Origin: Phymorhynchus buccinoides
Lineage: Eukaryota; Mollusca; Gastropoda; Neogastropoda; Raphitomidae
NCBI GenBank assembly: GCA_017654935.2
Contig: CM065698.1
Span: 53,132,499-53,196,498, forward strand
Reading direction: 5' to 3'
Length of the DNA stretch: 64,000 nucleotides
A program made the translations under genes and the position numbers. Shown one piece after another: positions 48,567 through 60,655 of the stretch. The notes beneath the pieces were generated by a model. That model was not told the origin of the DNA and made no database searches. It saw nothing but the letters and a program-made list of their open reading frames with translations. The stretch's first letter is position 1. Every line of letters begins with the position of its first letter.

Positions 48567-49418
48567 CTCATGGGTCAATCACATAAGAATATTCTTGTGA
48601 TAAGGCTTTGAGAGGGTGGACTGTTGGTTGTGGTAAGAGGCTGAGTTTATTAAAGAGTTGAGAGTTAGATTTATTTAGTCATTTTGCTTTAATCATGGAC
48701 GGTCAATCACCCATGATACAAGCCTACGGTTTCTGTTATGGAAAAGTAAAAAATAATATTTGAAAGAGAGAAAATATGTGAAGTTTGTATGTTGACGTTT
48801 ATCTGAAAAATATATTGGCACAAGTAGAATGGTGTTCACAATTAAAATCACGATAAACACCGTTTTTTATCGCCAACGTCAGAATAATAACTGCATGTCC
48901 ATGTTGTCACAAAATTAAAACATAGAGATGAGATTCATTTTACTCTTCCATTGCCCTTTGTTATATGACCAATCCCCAAATCAACATTCCGTGTAAAGTG
49001 TGAATGCAACTGTTGTTGAAAACTATGACAGTAGATTGGTCAGGTTGTTATGCAAACGTTTTCAAAGACAGAGAAATAGTAAATCTAGCCAAAAAGTGTA
49101 CTGGCATGCCTTTTACACGGATTAAAGGAGCATTTTCATAGCAATTATGCAAATAGTAACGTTACATAGGTTTACAAATCTCTCGTTTCTTGTCAATACA
49201 CTTATCGATGATTCAGTTAGTGTTTCTGTTTTGACAGTCTATGCATATTGTTCCCGTCGATGTATCTATGATTCCTGTTCACAATTCAGATAATGTTATC
49301 ATGGTATAATTGTGTTTGCGTTACAGTTGCTCATGGTTATTGTAATTATGTGTCCCCCAATGAAAGGGGCTGTAGGCCCATATTTACATTTAAACTTCAG
49401 ACTTCCGACTTCCGACTT
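48566..49418 (+). mobile_element. Non-LTR retrotransposon 3' trailer inserted within a (CT)n tract
   Basis: Non-coding sequence ends with an inverted repeat CCCC...GGGG (49354-49369), GGCTGTAGGCCCAT, an AT-rich stretch and a tail of ACTTCCG units (49398-49418). The tail runs directly into (CT)n (49419-49434), and (CT)n also precedes 48566. The end resembles those at 25562-25895 and 60200-60655. It is absent from the right arm of the inverted duplication, so it was inserted after the duplication (or lost from the other arm). Confidence 0.65.
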
Positions 49419-49499
49419 CTCTCTCTCTCTCTCTAAAAGTGATTTCATTCAATAAAGTTATTCATCTATTCATCATTCATGACTCTCCACACATCTCTC

Positions 49500-49680
49500 T
49501 ACTCTATTTATCTACTATCGATTTCACATTTATCGAACATCTAAACGTCTACATCCATTATCTTTGCATTAAAAAGGCCATATCCACACCCCTCAAAGAT
49601 GCCAAGGTGGCACCCTACTTTAAAGTATGGTGATAAGGATTGCTGCTCAAATTTATAGACCCATATCAATTTTATATAGT
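49500..49680 (+). pseudogene. Reverse transcriptase N-terminal fragment (left-arm copy)
   Basis: Plus-strand codons read YLCIKKAISTPLKDAKVAPY and, after a shift, a block resembling YRPISILYSI. These are the LK.AKV.P.FK...NYRPIS motifs of an L2/CR1-like reverse transcriptase. The same fragment occurs in the opposite orientation at 54745-54890. Confidence 0.75.
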
Positions 49681-49779
49681 ATTAATAATAATAATAATAA
49701 TAAAATTGGGCACTTATATAGGCACAACATATCTAGAAAATTACACGATCAGTGGCGACGCTGTTACAAAGAAATAAAA

Positions 49780-50395
49780 CATAAAACGTCACACACACAC
49801 ACACAAAACATCGCTACACACACAGGCACAGCCACACACACACACACACCACACACAACACACACACACACCCACACACACACACGACAGTACACACACA
49901 CAACACACACACACACACACACTAAATAAAAGAATAGACGACAGAAGGGAGAAGGGTGGGGAGAGCGCGCTTCTTGCAGGTGGAGCGACACATCAGGCGC
50001 GGTGGCTTACTGCGTGCCCGTTTTTCTCACGTTCCCTACCACCTACCGGCTGCACCTGTGGTTGACATGTATTTATGTGTCACCTATGTCAACATATTCT
50101 CTATACGTCCCCGTTGCACGTAACCACCCACATACCACCACAACACATATCTACACATACAACATCACGCCCACAGCTTACGATACGCACAGCACCCCGC
50201 CCCGCACGCATCGCGCGCACCCCACGCAATCCATTCACACACACAAACCACAAAACACACAACATCACACACCACACACACATCAATTTCCATACGGCAC
50301 AATCAACACACACACTGCATACACACACACACACACACAACAAACACACAACACCAAACAACACACACTCAATCCATACCGGCACAATCAACCGC
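49780..50395. repeat. CA-rich imperfect repeats (complement of the L2 trailer)
   Basis: CA, CACACAAC and CACG repeats carry two markers, CCATACGGCACAATCAAC and CCGGCACAATCAACC. Both markers are found in complement in the trailer of the L2-like element at 54140-54335. Confidence 0.85.
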
Positions 50396-50423
50396 GGTTG
50401 TATAAAGCGGCGACCACTGTAGG

Positions 50424-52157
50424 AAGTACTGTGATCCAGGAGCCAACACCAAGTCACAATGCTAAGTTGTGACGTTCTACTAGTAGTACTATGATCCAGG
50501 AGCCAACACCAAGTCACAATGCTAAGTTGTGACGTTCTACTAGTAGTACTGTGATCCAGGTGCCAACACCAAGTCACAATGCTAAGTTGTGGCGTTCTAC
50601 TAGTAGTACTATGATCCAGGTGCCAACACCAAGTCACAATGCTAAGTTGTGATGTTCTACTAGTAGTACTACGATCCAGGAGACAACACCAAGTCACAAT
50701 GCTAAGTTGTGACGTTCTACTAGTATTACTAGGATCCAGGTGCCAACTCCAAGTCACAATGCTAAGTTGTGACGTTATATTAGTAGTACTATGGAGCCAA
50801 CACCAAGTCACAATGCTAAGTTGTGACGTTCTACTAGTAGTACTGTGATCCAGGTGCCAACACCAAGTCACAATGCTAAGTTGTGACGTTCTACTAGTAG
50901 TACTATGATCCAGGTGCCAACACCAAGTCACAATGCTAAGTTGTGGCGTTCTACTAGTAGTACTACGATCCAGGAGACAACACCAAGTCACAATGCTAAG
51001 TTGTGAAATGTTCTACTAGTAGTACTACGACTCCAGGAGACAACACCAAGTCACAATGCTAAGTTGTGACGTTCTACTAGTAGTACTATGGAGCCAACAC
51101 CAAGTCACAATGCTAAGTTGTGACGTTCTACTAGTAGTACTGTGATCCAGGAGCCAACACCAAGTCACAATGCTAAGTTGTGACGTTCTACTAGTAGTAC
51201 TATGGAGCCAACACCAAGTCACAATGCTAAGTTGTGATATTCTACTAGTAGTACTAGGATCCAGGAGCCAACACCAAGTCACAATGCTAAGTTGTGACGT
51301 TCTACTAGTAGTACTATGGAGCCAACACCAAGTCACAATGCTAAGTTGTGGCGTTCTACTAGTAGTACTACGATCCAGGAGCCAACACCAAGTCACAATG
51401 CTAAGTTGTGACGTTCTACTAGTAGTACTACGGAGCCAACACCAAGTCACAATGCTAAGTTGTGATGTTCTACTAGTAGTACTGTGATCCAGGAGCCAAC
51501 ACCAAGTCACAATGCTAAGTTGTGACGTTCTACTAGTAGTACTACGATCCAGGAGACAACACCAAGTCACAATGCTAAGTTGTGACGTTATACTTAGTAG
51601 TACTATGGAGCCAACACCAAGTCACAATGCTAAGTTGTGACGTTATATTAGTAGTACTATGGAGCCAACACCAAGTCACAATGCTAAGTTGTGGCGTTCT
51701 ACTAGTAGTACTACGATCCAGGAGCCAACACCAAGTCACAATGCTAAGTTGTGACGTTCTACTACTACTAGTAGTACTACGGAGCCAACACCAAGTCACA
51801 ATGCTAAATTGTGACGTTCTACTACTACTAGTAGTACTACGGAGCCAACACCAAGTCACAATGCTAAGTTGTGACATTCTACTAGTAGTACTATGGAGCC
51901 AACACCAAGTCACAATGCTAAGTTGTGACGTTCTACTAGTAGTACTACGATCCAGGAGACAACACCAAGTCACAATGCTAAGTTGTGACGTTCTACTAGT
52001 AGTACTAGGATCCAGGAGCCAACACCAAGTCACAATGCTAAGTTGTGATATTCTACTAATAGTACTATGATCCAGGAACCAACACCAAGTCACAATGCTA
52101 AGTTGTGATGTTCTATTAGTAGTACTATGGAGCCAACACCAAGTCACAATGCTAAGT
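50424..52157. repeat. 60/51-bp minisatellite, about 30 copies, codon-length periods
   Basis: The unit is CCAACACCAAGTCACAATGC then TAAGTTGTGACGTTCTACTA and GTAGTACTATGATCCAGGAG. A short form lacks nine bases (ATCCAGGAG region). Both 60 and 51 are multiples of three, so plus and minus frames stay open for long stretches. The last unit runs without a break into retrotransposon codons at 52158: VTMLS is directly followed by NLHWLPVEARIKYK. The plus-strand unit translates as LLVVLRSRSQHQVTMLS, resembling the RLVLKSSKYEYVTPLL that precedes LHWL in the copy at 53041-54131. I infer that the array grew from those codons. Confidence 0.9.
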
Positions 52158-52480
52158 AACTTGCACTGGCTTCCAGTAGAGGCTAGAATCAAGTATAAAA
52201 TAGCTTGCCTTTGTTTCGGTGCTGTTCAATCCTCTGGTCCCGTCTATCTCTCCGAAATAGTAACTGTCTACACACCTGCTCGCTCCCTACGTTCTTCCTT
52301 TGACTGCTGCATACTCAAGGTTCCTCGGGCCCACACGAAATCGTTGGTGAACGATTCCTTCTACTATTTAGCACCTACTTATGGAATTTCCCTCCCACAA
52401 ACAGTCCGCCATCGGACTATCCCCGCCCTTTCGCTCTGCCCTAAACTCACTTGTTTGGACAATTATGATGATTAGTGTTT
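52158..52480 (+). pseudogene. L2-like reverse transcriptase C-terminus, plus strand
   Basis: Reading: NLHWLPVEARIKYKIACLCF, GPVYLSEIVTVYTPARSLRS, then HTKSLVNDSFYYLAPTYGIS and LPQTVRH. These are the C-terminal blocks of L2-like proteins (LHWLPV, YTP.R.LRSS, R.FS..AP..WN.LP...R). The usual WNSLP is changed to YGISLP and the upstream part is replaced by the 60-bp array. It belongs to a different subfamily from the copy at 53041. Confidence 0.85.
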
Positions 52481-52882
52481 GTGTGTGAGGTGTGCGTGTG
52501 TGTGTGTGGGGGGGGGGGGAGGGCAAGTATTTACAATTATATTTTATAATTCGTATTTTGTATGTAAAATGTCTACGTCTTGTAAACTTTAAATGCTTGT
52601 AAATGAGGTAGAGGGGTATTTTTGTTTTTGCAAAATTTGTCTATTATAATTAGTCATGTAATTGGTATGTCGATGGCAGTATGATTTTATTTCAATTGCA
52701 GTATTGTATTCAAACTTGATTGAGAATGTGAATGTGGTCTCTATGTTTCTCTTAGAATGTTCATATTGTAACTCTATTACTCTTGCATAATTGTGTGTGT
52801 GTGTGTGTGTGTGCCGCATGCATGTGTGTGTATGTGTGTGGTGTTGTGTGTGTGTGTGTGTTTGTGTTTGGTGTTGTGTGTG

Positions 52883-52925
<43 letters not shown>

Positions 52926-53040
52926 TGTTTATGTGTATGTGTGTGTGTAAGGAAGTTAGAGAACGTTGTGTGCAAGCATCATGATTATTTTACTTTCTAA
53001 TGATTAATTATTTGTTTGCCTTTAATGTTTTTATTATCAA
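52481..53040. other. L2-type trailer with (TG)n; no gene
   Basis: Contains a G-run (52508-52519), AT-rich trailer sequence and a TG tract (52791-52950). The next L2-like copy starts abruptly at about 53041. Confidence 0.6.
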
Positions 53041-54131
53041 TGTAGACCACTCCATCCTCCTTCACAGACTCCATGACTCTTTTGGCATTCGGGTTCCTGC
53101 TCTTTCCTGGTTTGAGTCCTACCTGAAACATCGCATACAGACTGTCTGTGTAAATGGCAGATACTCAGGGCCTTCCGACCTCTCCTTTGGTGTTCCCCAG
53201 GGCTCTGTCTTGGGGCCCATTCTTTTTGTACTGTATGCTGCTCCTGTTTCTGATGTCATTAGTAAGCATGCATTGTCCCACGAGAGTTTTGCTGACGATA
53301 CTCAGATCAATCAGTCAGCCTCTCTTGCCGAAGTTGATGGGCTAGTATCAAGGACACAGAACTGTATAGCAGATATCAAAACATGGATGACTGTTAATAA
53401 ACTGCAGTTGAACGAAGACAAGACTGAAACTTATGTTAGCCTGTTCAAAGAGGATTACTTGGCCATCCCTATCTTCCAGATTCTGTACATAACAACACTT
53501 CCTGTCTCTCTGTCCCCCTCTGTCGCAGTCTCGGAGTCAGTTAGATCAGACCATCTCCCTCCAAAAACATGTCTCAAAGTTTGTCGATCTGCATACCTTC
53601 AGCTCCGCAAAATAAGTTATGTTCGCCACTATCTATCTACTGACGCCACAAAAACTTTGGTCTGTGCTTTTGTTTTTGTCTAAAATCGATTACTGCAACT
53701 ATCTCCTTGCTGGCCTCCCAAAGTATCTTCTCAGTCACCTCCAAAGAATTCAAAACAATGCTGTCCGATTAGTCCTTAAGTCTTCTAAGTATGAATATGT
53801 CACGCCACTTCTGCACTCTCTGCACTGGTTAAAAATCTCTGATAGGATTGACTATAAACTCTCCACTCTTTCCTTCACTGTCATCTCTGTTTCTGCCCCT
53901 GATTACCTGTCTGACCTACTTCATCTCTACACACCTTCTCGTGTCCTCCGCTCTTCCTCTGACACTCGCCTCCTGCAACCAGCCACTGTCAAAACCAAAA
54001 CCTATGGTGAAAGGTCCTTTTCGTTCCAGGCTCCATCTGTGTGGAACAACTTACCCCTGTCTCTCAGACACTCTGACTCTCTGGACGCGTTCAAGGCCGG
54101 TCTAAAAACTCATCTCTTTTCTAAGTTGTAG
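53041..54131 (+). pseudogene. 5'-truncated L2-like non-LTR retrotransposon reverse transcriptase, plus strand
   Basis: Begins VDHSILLHRLHDSFGI within the palm. It has FGVPQGSVLGPILFVLYAAP, the catalytic SFADDTQ and LQLNEDKTE. Two or more frameshifts follow (about 53430-53690). It then continues SKIDYCNYLLAGLPKYLLSH, LQRIQNNAVRLVL, VTPLLHSLHWL, LHLYTPSRVLRSSSDTRLL, APSVWNNLPLSLR and FKAGLKTHLFSKL before the stop at 54131. The C-terminal block order is diagnostic of L2-like elements. Endonuclease and finger regions are absent. It is the best preserved L2-like copy in the window. Confidence 0.9.
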
Positions 54132-54543
54132 CTGACATGCATGCATAGGTTGATTGTGCAGTGTGGACATTGAGTGGTGTGTGTGTGTGTGTGTGTGGTG
54201 TGTGCGTGTGCGTGTGCGTGTGCGTGTGCGCGTGCGTGTACGTGTGCGTGTGCGTGTGCGTGTGCGTGCAATGTGTGTGTGTATGCAGTGTGTGTGTTGA
54301 TTGTGCCGTATGGAAATTGAGTGGTTGTGTGTGTGTGTGCTTGTGTTTGTGTGTGTGCGTGTGCGTAAGTGTGCGTGTGTGTGTGTGTGTGTATGTGTGT
54401 GTGTGCGCATGCAGCTTGTATGTGTGTGTGACGCCCCCCACCCCCCCGCGTCACCCCCCTTCCCACCCTCTCCCCTTCATCGTCTTTCTTTGTGTGTGTG
54501 TGTGTGCGCGAGTGCGCGCGTGTGCGTGCGTGCGCGTGTGTGT

Positions 54544-54602
<59 letters not shown>

Positions 54603-54695
54603 TGTGTGTGTGTGTGTGTGAATGTTTTATAGTTTTATTTCTTTGTAAAGCGCCATGAATAGAATTTTCTAGATATGTGCGCTATATAAGTGCCA

Positions 54696-54731
<36 letters not shown>

Positions 54732-54740
54732 TATTATTAA
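54132..54740 (+). mobile_element. 3' untranslated region and (ATT)n tail of the L2-like element
   Basis: TG/CG-rich sequence (54178-54620) is followed by a conserved end: AAAGCGCCATGAATAGAATT, TTCTAGATATGTGCGCTATA and TAAGTGCCAA. An (ATT)n tail lies at 54699-54740. A complement copy of this end lies at 49705-49790. Confidence 0.85.
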
Positions 54741-54744
54741 ATAC

Positions 54745-54890
54745 TATATAAAATTGATATGGGTCTATAATTTGAGGCACAATCCTTATCACCATATTTA
54801 AAGTAGGGCAGCACCTTGGCGTCTTTTAGGGGTTGTGGATAGTGGCCTTTTTAATGCAAAGATTATAGATGTACGTTAGATGTTCAGAAA
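54745..54890 (-). pseudogene. Reverse transcriptase N-terminal fragment (right-arm copy), minus strand
   Basis: The minus strand reads YIYNLCIKKATIHNPLKDAK, then VLPYFKYGDKDCASNYRPIS and ILYSI. This is the LK.AKV.P.FK.GD....NYRPIS motif. It is the mirror copy of 49500-49680 and better preserved. Confidence 0.8.
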
Positions 54891-54896
54891 TGAAAC

Positions 54897-55135
<239 letters not shown>

Positions 55136-55169
55136 AGGCCCACTAGCAACCCACAGAGAGATCTGTCAT

Positions 55170-56765
55170 GTACCGATATAAGACAATCGCGAACAGACCA
55201 CAGATATAGCACAGAGCACAGAGAGCGAACAGACCACAGACATAGCACAGAGCACAGAGAACGAACAGACCACAGATATAGCACAGAGCACAGAGCACAG
55301 AGAGCGAACAGACGACATAGATAGCACAGAGCACAGAGCACAGAGAGCGAACAGACCACATATATAGCACAGAGCACAGAGCACACAGAGCGAACAGACC
55401 ACAGACATAGCACAGAGCACAGAGAACGAACAGACCACAGATATAGCACAGAGCACAGAGCACAGAGAGCGAACAGACGACATAGATAGCACAGAGCACA
55501 GAGCACAGAGAGCGAACAGACCACAGAGATAGCACAGAGCACAGAACACAGAGAGCGAACAGACCACATATATAGCACAGAGAACAGAGCACAGAGCACA
55601 GAGAGCGAACAGACGACAGAGATAGCACAGAGCACAGAGTGCGAACAGACGACAGAGATAGCACAGAACACAGAGCACAAAGAGCGAACAGAGCACAGAG
55701 ATAGCACAGAGCACAGAGCACAGAGACCGAACAGACCACATACATAGCACAGACCACAGAGCACAGAGAGCGAACAGACCACAGAGATAGTACAGAGCAC
55801 AGAGCACAGAGAGCGAACATACCACAGAGATAGCACAGAGCACAGAGCACAGAGAGCGAACAGACCACATATATAACACAGAGTACAAAGCACAGAGAGC
55901 GAACAGACCACATATATATCACAGAGCACAGAGCACAGAGAGCGAACAGACCACATATATAACACAGAGCACAGAGAGCGAACAGACGACATAGATAGCA
56001 CAGAGCACAGAGCACAGAGAGCGAACAGACCACAGAGATAGCACAGAGCACAGAGCACAGAGAGCGAACAGACCACAGATATAGCACAGAGCACAGAGCA
56101 CAGAGAGCGAACATACCACAGATATAACACCACAGAGCACAGAGAGCGAACAGACCACATATATATCACAGAGCACAGAGCACAGAGAGCGAACAGAGCA
56201 CAGAGAGCGAACAGAGCACAGAGAGCGAACAGACGACATAGATAGCACAGAGCACAGAGCACAGAGAGCGAACAGACGACAGAGATAGCACAGAGCACAG
56301 AGATAAAACAGAGCACAGAGCACAGAGATAAAAACAGACGACGACAGAGATAGCACAGAGCACAGAGAGCGAACAGAGCACAGAGCACAGAGCACAGAGA
56401 GCGAACAGACGACAGAGATAGCACAGAGCACAGAGAGCGAACAGACGACAGAGATAGCACATAACACAGAGAGCGAACAGACCACAGAGCACAGAGAGCG
56501 AACAGACGACAGATACCACAGAGCACAGAGATAACACAGACCACAGAGCACAGAGATAACACAGAGCACAGAGCACAGAGATAACACAGACCACAGAGCA
56601 CAGAGATAACACAGACCACAGAGCACAGAGAGCGAACATACGACAGATACCACAGAGCACAGAGATAACACAGAGCACAGAGCACAAAGATAACACAGAG
56701 CACAGAGCACAGAGATAACACAGAGCACAGAGCACAGAGAGCGAACAGACGACACACAGCACATG
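55170..56765. repeat. CACAGAG-rich composite minisatellite, about 1.6 kb
   Basis: Repeating blocks of AGCGAACAGACCACAGATAT plus AGCACAGAGCACAGAG, with one to three CACAGAG subunits per block. Unit length varies (roughly 36-50 bp), and variants include GACGACA/GACCACA and ATATATA/AGATA. Minus-strand frames are Cys/Leu/Ser/Val-rich and open for up to 648 residues but have no domain. Two worn single copies of the unit's complement lie in the left arm at about 48335-48410. Confidence 0.93.
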
Positions 56766-56890
56766 GCCACACTGCACAGCCATGGTTTATGACACAATGG
56801 ACATTGATTTACAACGGTACATTTGTTGCAAACACAGTATGTAGTTTACAATGACACGTTCTGTTACAATCACACATGGTGCTGTAGTCC

Positions 56891-57436
56891 ACTGGTTTAC
56901 AATGTCATATTGTTCTGTGGTGCGTTGATTTACAATGTCACATTGTTCTGTGGTGCGTTGATTTACAATGTCACATTGTTCTGTGGTGCGTTGATTTACA
57001 ATGTCACATTGTTCTGTGGTGCGTTGATTTACAATGTCATATTGTTCTGTGGTGCGTTGATATACAATGTCACATTGTTCTGTGGTGCGTTGATTTACAA
57101 TGTCACATTGTTCTGTGGTGCGTTGATTTACAATGTCACATTGTTCTGTGGTGCGTTGATATACAATGTCACATTGTTCTGTGGTGCGTTGATATACAAT
57201 GTCACATTGTTCTGTGGTGCGTTGATTTACAATGTCACATTGTTCTGTGGTGCGTTGATTTACAATGTCACATTGTTCTGTGGTGCGTTGATTTACAATG
57301 TCACATTGTTCTGTGGTGCGTTGATATACAATGTCACATTGTTCTGTGGTGCGTTGATTTACAATGTCACATTGTTCTGTGGTGCGCTGATTTACAATGT
57401 CACATTGTTCTGTGGTGCGTTGATTTGCAATTTACA
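56891..57436. repeat. Second 33-bp minisatellite, about 16 copies
   Basis: The unit is GTTCTGTGGTGCGTTGATTT followed by ACAATGTCACATT. Only a few substitutions occur (ATATACAAT for ATTTACAAT, CATATT for CACATT). The plus frame encodes FCGALIYNVTL repeats but has no other coding feature. It is unrelated in sequence to the 33-bp array at 10020-15363. Confidence 0.96.
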
Positions 57437-57603
57437 ATCTCTCTCTCTCTCGCTCTCTCTGTTCTCTCCCTCTCTCTCTCCTCTTCCTCCCTCTCTCATC
57501 TCTCTCTCCTCTCTCTCTCATCTCCTCGCTCTCTCTCTCTCCTTCAATCGTCTCTCTCTCTCTCTCTCGTCTCTCGTCTCTCTCTCTCTCTCTCTCTCTC
57601 TCG
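57437..57603. repeat. (CT)n-rich tract
   Basis: Interrupted CT runs directly following the 33-bp array. Confidence 0.93.
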
Positions 57604-57663
57604 ATCTGTATGTCCTACAAAGCTATATGTGAAATGGAACGTAGCTAATTATTAACATTCAGT

Positions 57664-57758
57664 ATTGGTATTAATTTAATCAGACACACATTTGCAATAT
57701 GATGATTTCAGAGACATTAAACATAACAAATATTCATTAAAAATTGGTTAATACCAAT
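57664..57758. repeat. 95-bp segment with 11-bp inverted ends
   Basis: ATTGGTATTAA at 57664-57674 and its exact complement TTAATACCAAT at 57748-57758. The interior is AT-rich. It could be a tiny inverted-repeat element or chance, since no target duplication is evident. Confidence 0.35.
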
Positions 57759-57799
57759 GTAAAGCTAACTGGGATGTTGTTCACGAGCCTATGGAAAAT

Positions 57800-58245
57800 T
57801 AATGAATGACCAATCAATCAATCAATGAACAATCAATAACAAATCAATCAATCCAAGGAACCAATCACTGAACAAATCAATCAATCAATGAATCAATCAA
57901 TGAACAGAGAATCAATGAATGAACCAATCAATCAACAGAGAATCAATCAATGAACCAATCAATCAATGAATGAACAAATCAATGAACAAATCAATGAATG
58001 AATGAACAAATCAATCAATCAATGAACAAATCAATGAATGAATGAACCAATCAATCAATGAATGAACAAATCAATGAATGAATGAACAAATGAATGAACA
58101 AATCAATGAATGAATGAACAAATCAATGAACAAATCAATGAATGAATGAACAAATCAATGAACAAATCAATCAATGAATGAACAAATCAATAATCATCAA
58201 GTCAATCCTTCCATCAATCATTAATCAATTCAATCAATCACTCGA
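57800..58245. repeat. AATC/AATG tetranucleotide repeat field
   Basis: Interleaved AATC, AATG and GAACAAATCAATGAATGAAT units, about 440 bp long, without coding content. Confidence 0.93.
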
Positions 58246-58408
58246 CTGTGCTCACTGTGTGTGAGCGCGCGTGCTTGCGGCTTGCGTGTACGTAGTGTGC
58301 TTCGGTCATTGTTTTCACATGGCATGTGGGTGGGGGCGGAAGAGGGTTGCATACGTGAGATCATTTACTGCTCGTATGTGGGAAGATAACCGTGTGCACA
58401 CAGGCGCG

Positions 58409-58536
58409 CACGATGTGTGTGTGTGTGTGTGTGTGTGTGGATGTAGTGTGATCGTGTGTGTGTGTGGTTGTGTGGGTGTGTGTGTGTTGTGTTGTGTGTG
58501 TGTGTTTGATGTGTGTGCGTGTGTGTGTGTGTGCGT

Positions 58537-58570
<34 letters not shown>

Positions 58571-58615
58571 TGTGTGTACGTGCGTGTGCGTGTGTGTGTT
58601 GTGTGTGTGTGTGTG

Positions 58616-58660
<45 letters not shown>

Positions 58661-58770
58661 TGCGTGTGTGTGTTTGTGTGTGTGGTGTGTGCGTGTGGCG
58701 TGCGTGTGCGGTGTGCGTGTGTTGTGTGTGTGTGTGTGTGGTGTGTGTGTGTGTGTGTGTGTGTGTGTGG
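58409..58770. repeat. (TG)n-rich microsatellite with TGCG and TTGTG interruptions
   Basis: Long imperfect TG run. Cys/Val-rich and His/Thr-rich frames across it are compositional. Confidence 0.95.
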
Positions 58771-58892
58771 TGATGGAGAAGGTGGTTTGAGGGAATTCAT
58801 TTAATTGTCTTATCACTTTTGACCTATTTCGTTTAAATAGGAATACAAATGGCGGTGTTGAGGGGTTTTAAGAGCATTACAACTGATGAGAA

Positions 58893-59195
<303 letters not shown>

Positions 59196-59935
59196 CAAAA
59201 CAGAGAAGAGGCAGGGGGGGAATGGACAGAGCAAACTGAACGAGGCCCTCCATGTACTACCGATCAATTATTTTACAAAGCAAAGTAGCTTAAAGGCTTG
59301 TTCACGTATTGCTTCGTTAGTCTATCGTTTATATGTCCTTCCTCTCTTTGACATTTCATCGTGCAATATTATACAAATGGATTTTTCAATTGGTATTGGT
59401 ATTTCGCATTTGGTATATTCTATTGAAACATAGATCAATCAAACTGCACAAGCCCATCTGTTGAAACAAGCCTGTGCCCCCACAGTAGAAGCGCTCTCCG
59501 GCACACAAATAGTTTGTTCCTACGTTCCTCTCCTGTCTAACGATACTTTCGTTCCTTGCAATTTTCAAGCTCACTGTTCCGAGGTGAGGCCTATGCGTTT
59601 TGCTGAGTGAAACTGTTATAACATTTGTTTTGATCAACTGTTCTCTTTCTGTCTGTTTTTCCACCTTTTCAGCTTTAAGCACATATTTCCTAACCCATAC
59701 ATTCAACAAAACAATTAATGCTTCGTCCAACGGTCCAAACGTGTTGTACAAACAACGAACAGTATCGCATTGAAAATGCAACCGAAGTCACCTTGGTCGG
59801 CATGTGCGGTGTGCTTAATCATTGTTTCTTCTGAAACAGCATTAACCAACCACAACATTGCTTAGTCTTAAACAGAGACAACATTGACAGACATGAATTC
59901 AGTTTAACCATAGTACACCAAACGCGTACTTTACT
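59196..59935. other. Unique sequence without a recognisable gene
   Basis: Only short unremarkable frames on both strands, with no motif recognised. Confidence 0.5.
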
Positions 59936-59939
59936 TATA

Positions 59940-60108
59940 ACACCCACCCACCCACACCACACGCACACACACAACATCACACACACGCACACGCACGCAA
60001 CACGCACACGCACGCACACGCACACGCACACACAACACACACTGCAGACAACACACACACACACACAACCAACACACACCCACACACAACCCAACACACA
60101 CACACACA
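59940..60108. repeat. (CA)n-rich microsatellite
   Basis: CA, CACG and CAACA repeats with many interruptions. Confidence 0.93.
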
Positions 60109-60199
60109 CTAGTATGGAAACTACGCAAGAAATATAACATTTGAGGACGCGATCGGTTTCAGCGAACTGTTTGGAATAAGTTTAGATTCGGTATTCTGT

Positions 60200-60655
60200 T
60201 ATAAAAAAGCATGCGTATCGATACGAAACTGTCCAGCATGCTGATCTGTTATGTCCATTATGGCAAAGATTCAATTAAGGACGAGGTGCATTTTGTTCTG
60301 AAAATGTCCTGCTCCAAGTGTTCTTCGAGCAAAATTAATCCCGTATAAATACTACAAATATCATGCATTTCGTTTAACCTTATTGATGCGAATACTAATG
60401 AGAGAACAGTACGTAATTCTAACTGTATTTGTACAAGCTTTCCGTTAAGAAGAACAATATGGCCTAGTTTGGTAATTGTTTGCTAGTATAATGCTTGTGT
60501 TCCAATGCGATTGGTTGTCGTTCTCAAGTGCCTATATCCACCACTGATCTATAAATATTGTTATTATTGCCCCTTATTTATATGGGGCCTTGGCCTTTAA
60601 ATTTAAAAAGAATAAACCATTGTCGAACTTTTCGAACGCTTTCCCGAAAAACATT
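60200..60655 (+). pseudogene. Decayed C-terminus and 3' end of a CR1-group retrotransposon, plus strand
   Basis: Plus-strand codons read IKDEVHFVL and then, one frame over, VLRAKLIPYKYYKYHAFRLT, LLMRILMREQYVILTVFVQAF. This is the EDEVHF.L.CP..N.LR..LIP.KYY block seen at 24927-25370. The trailer has GCCCC (60569-60573) paired with GGGGC (60584-60588), then CTTGGCC and a TCGAAC-like tail. It borders a CT-rich tract at about 60655, giving the same order as the other inserts. Confidence 0.7.

Larger units (their letters stand above)
48330..50395. repeat. Left arm of a large inverted duplication
   Basis: Reading the complement of this arm reproduces the right arm at 54140-55200 in order. Pairs are 48425-48485 with 55125-55195, 49515-49690 with 54745-54870, 49705-49790 with 54640-54700, 50283-50330 with 54290-54335, and 50370-50395 with 54143-54175. 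The arm includes a complement copy of an L2-type 3' untranslated region (CA-rich) and an (AAT)n tail. It is interrupted by a separate 0.85-kb retrotransposon insert. Confidence 0.82.

Noticed and set aside
50101..52192. Trp/Ser/Thr-rich minus-strand frames of 181-296 residues
   Set aside because: Antisense of the 60/51-bp array. The plus-strand frame, not this one, matches retrotransposon codons.
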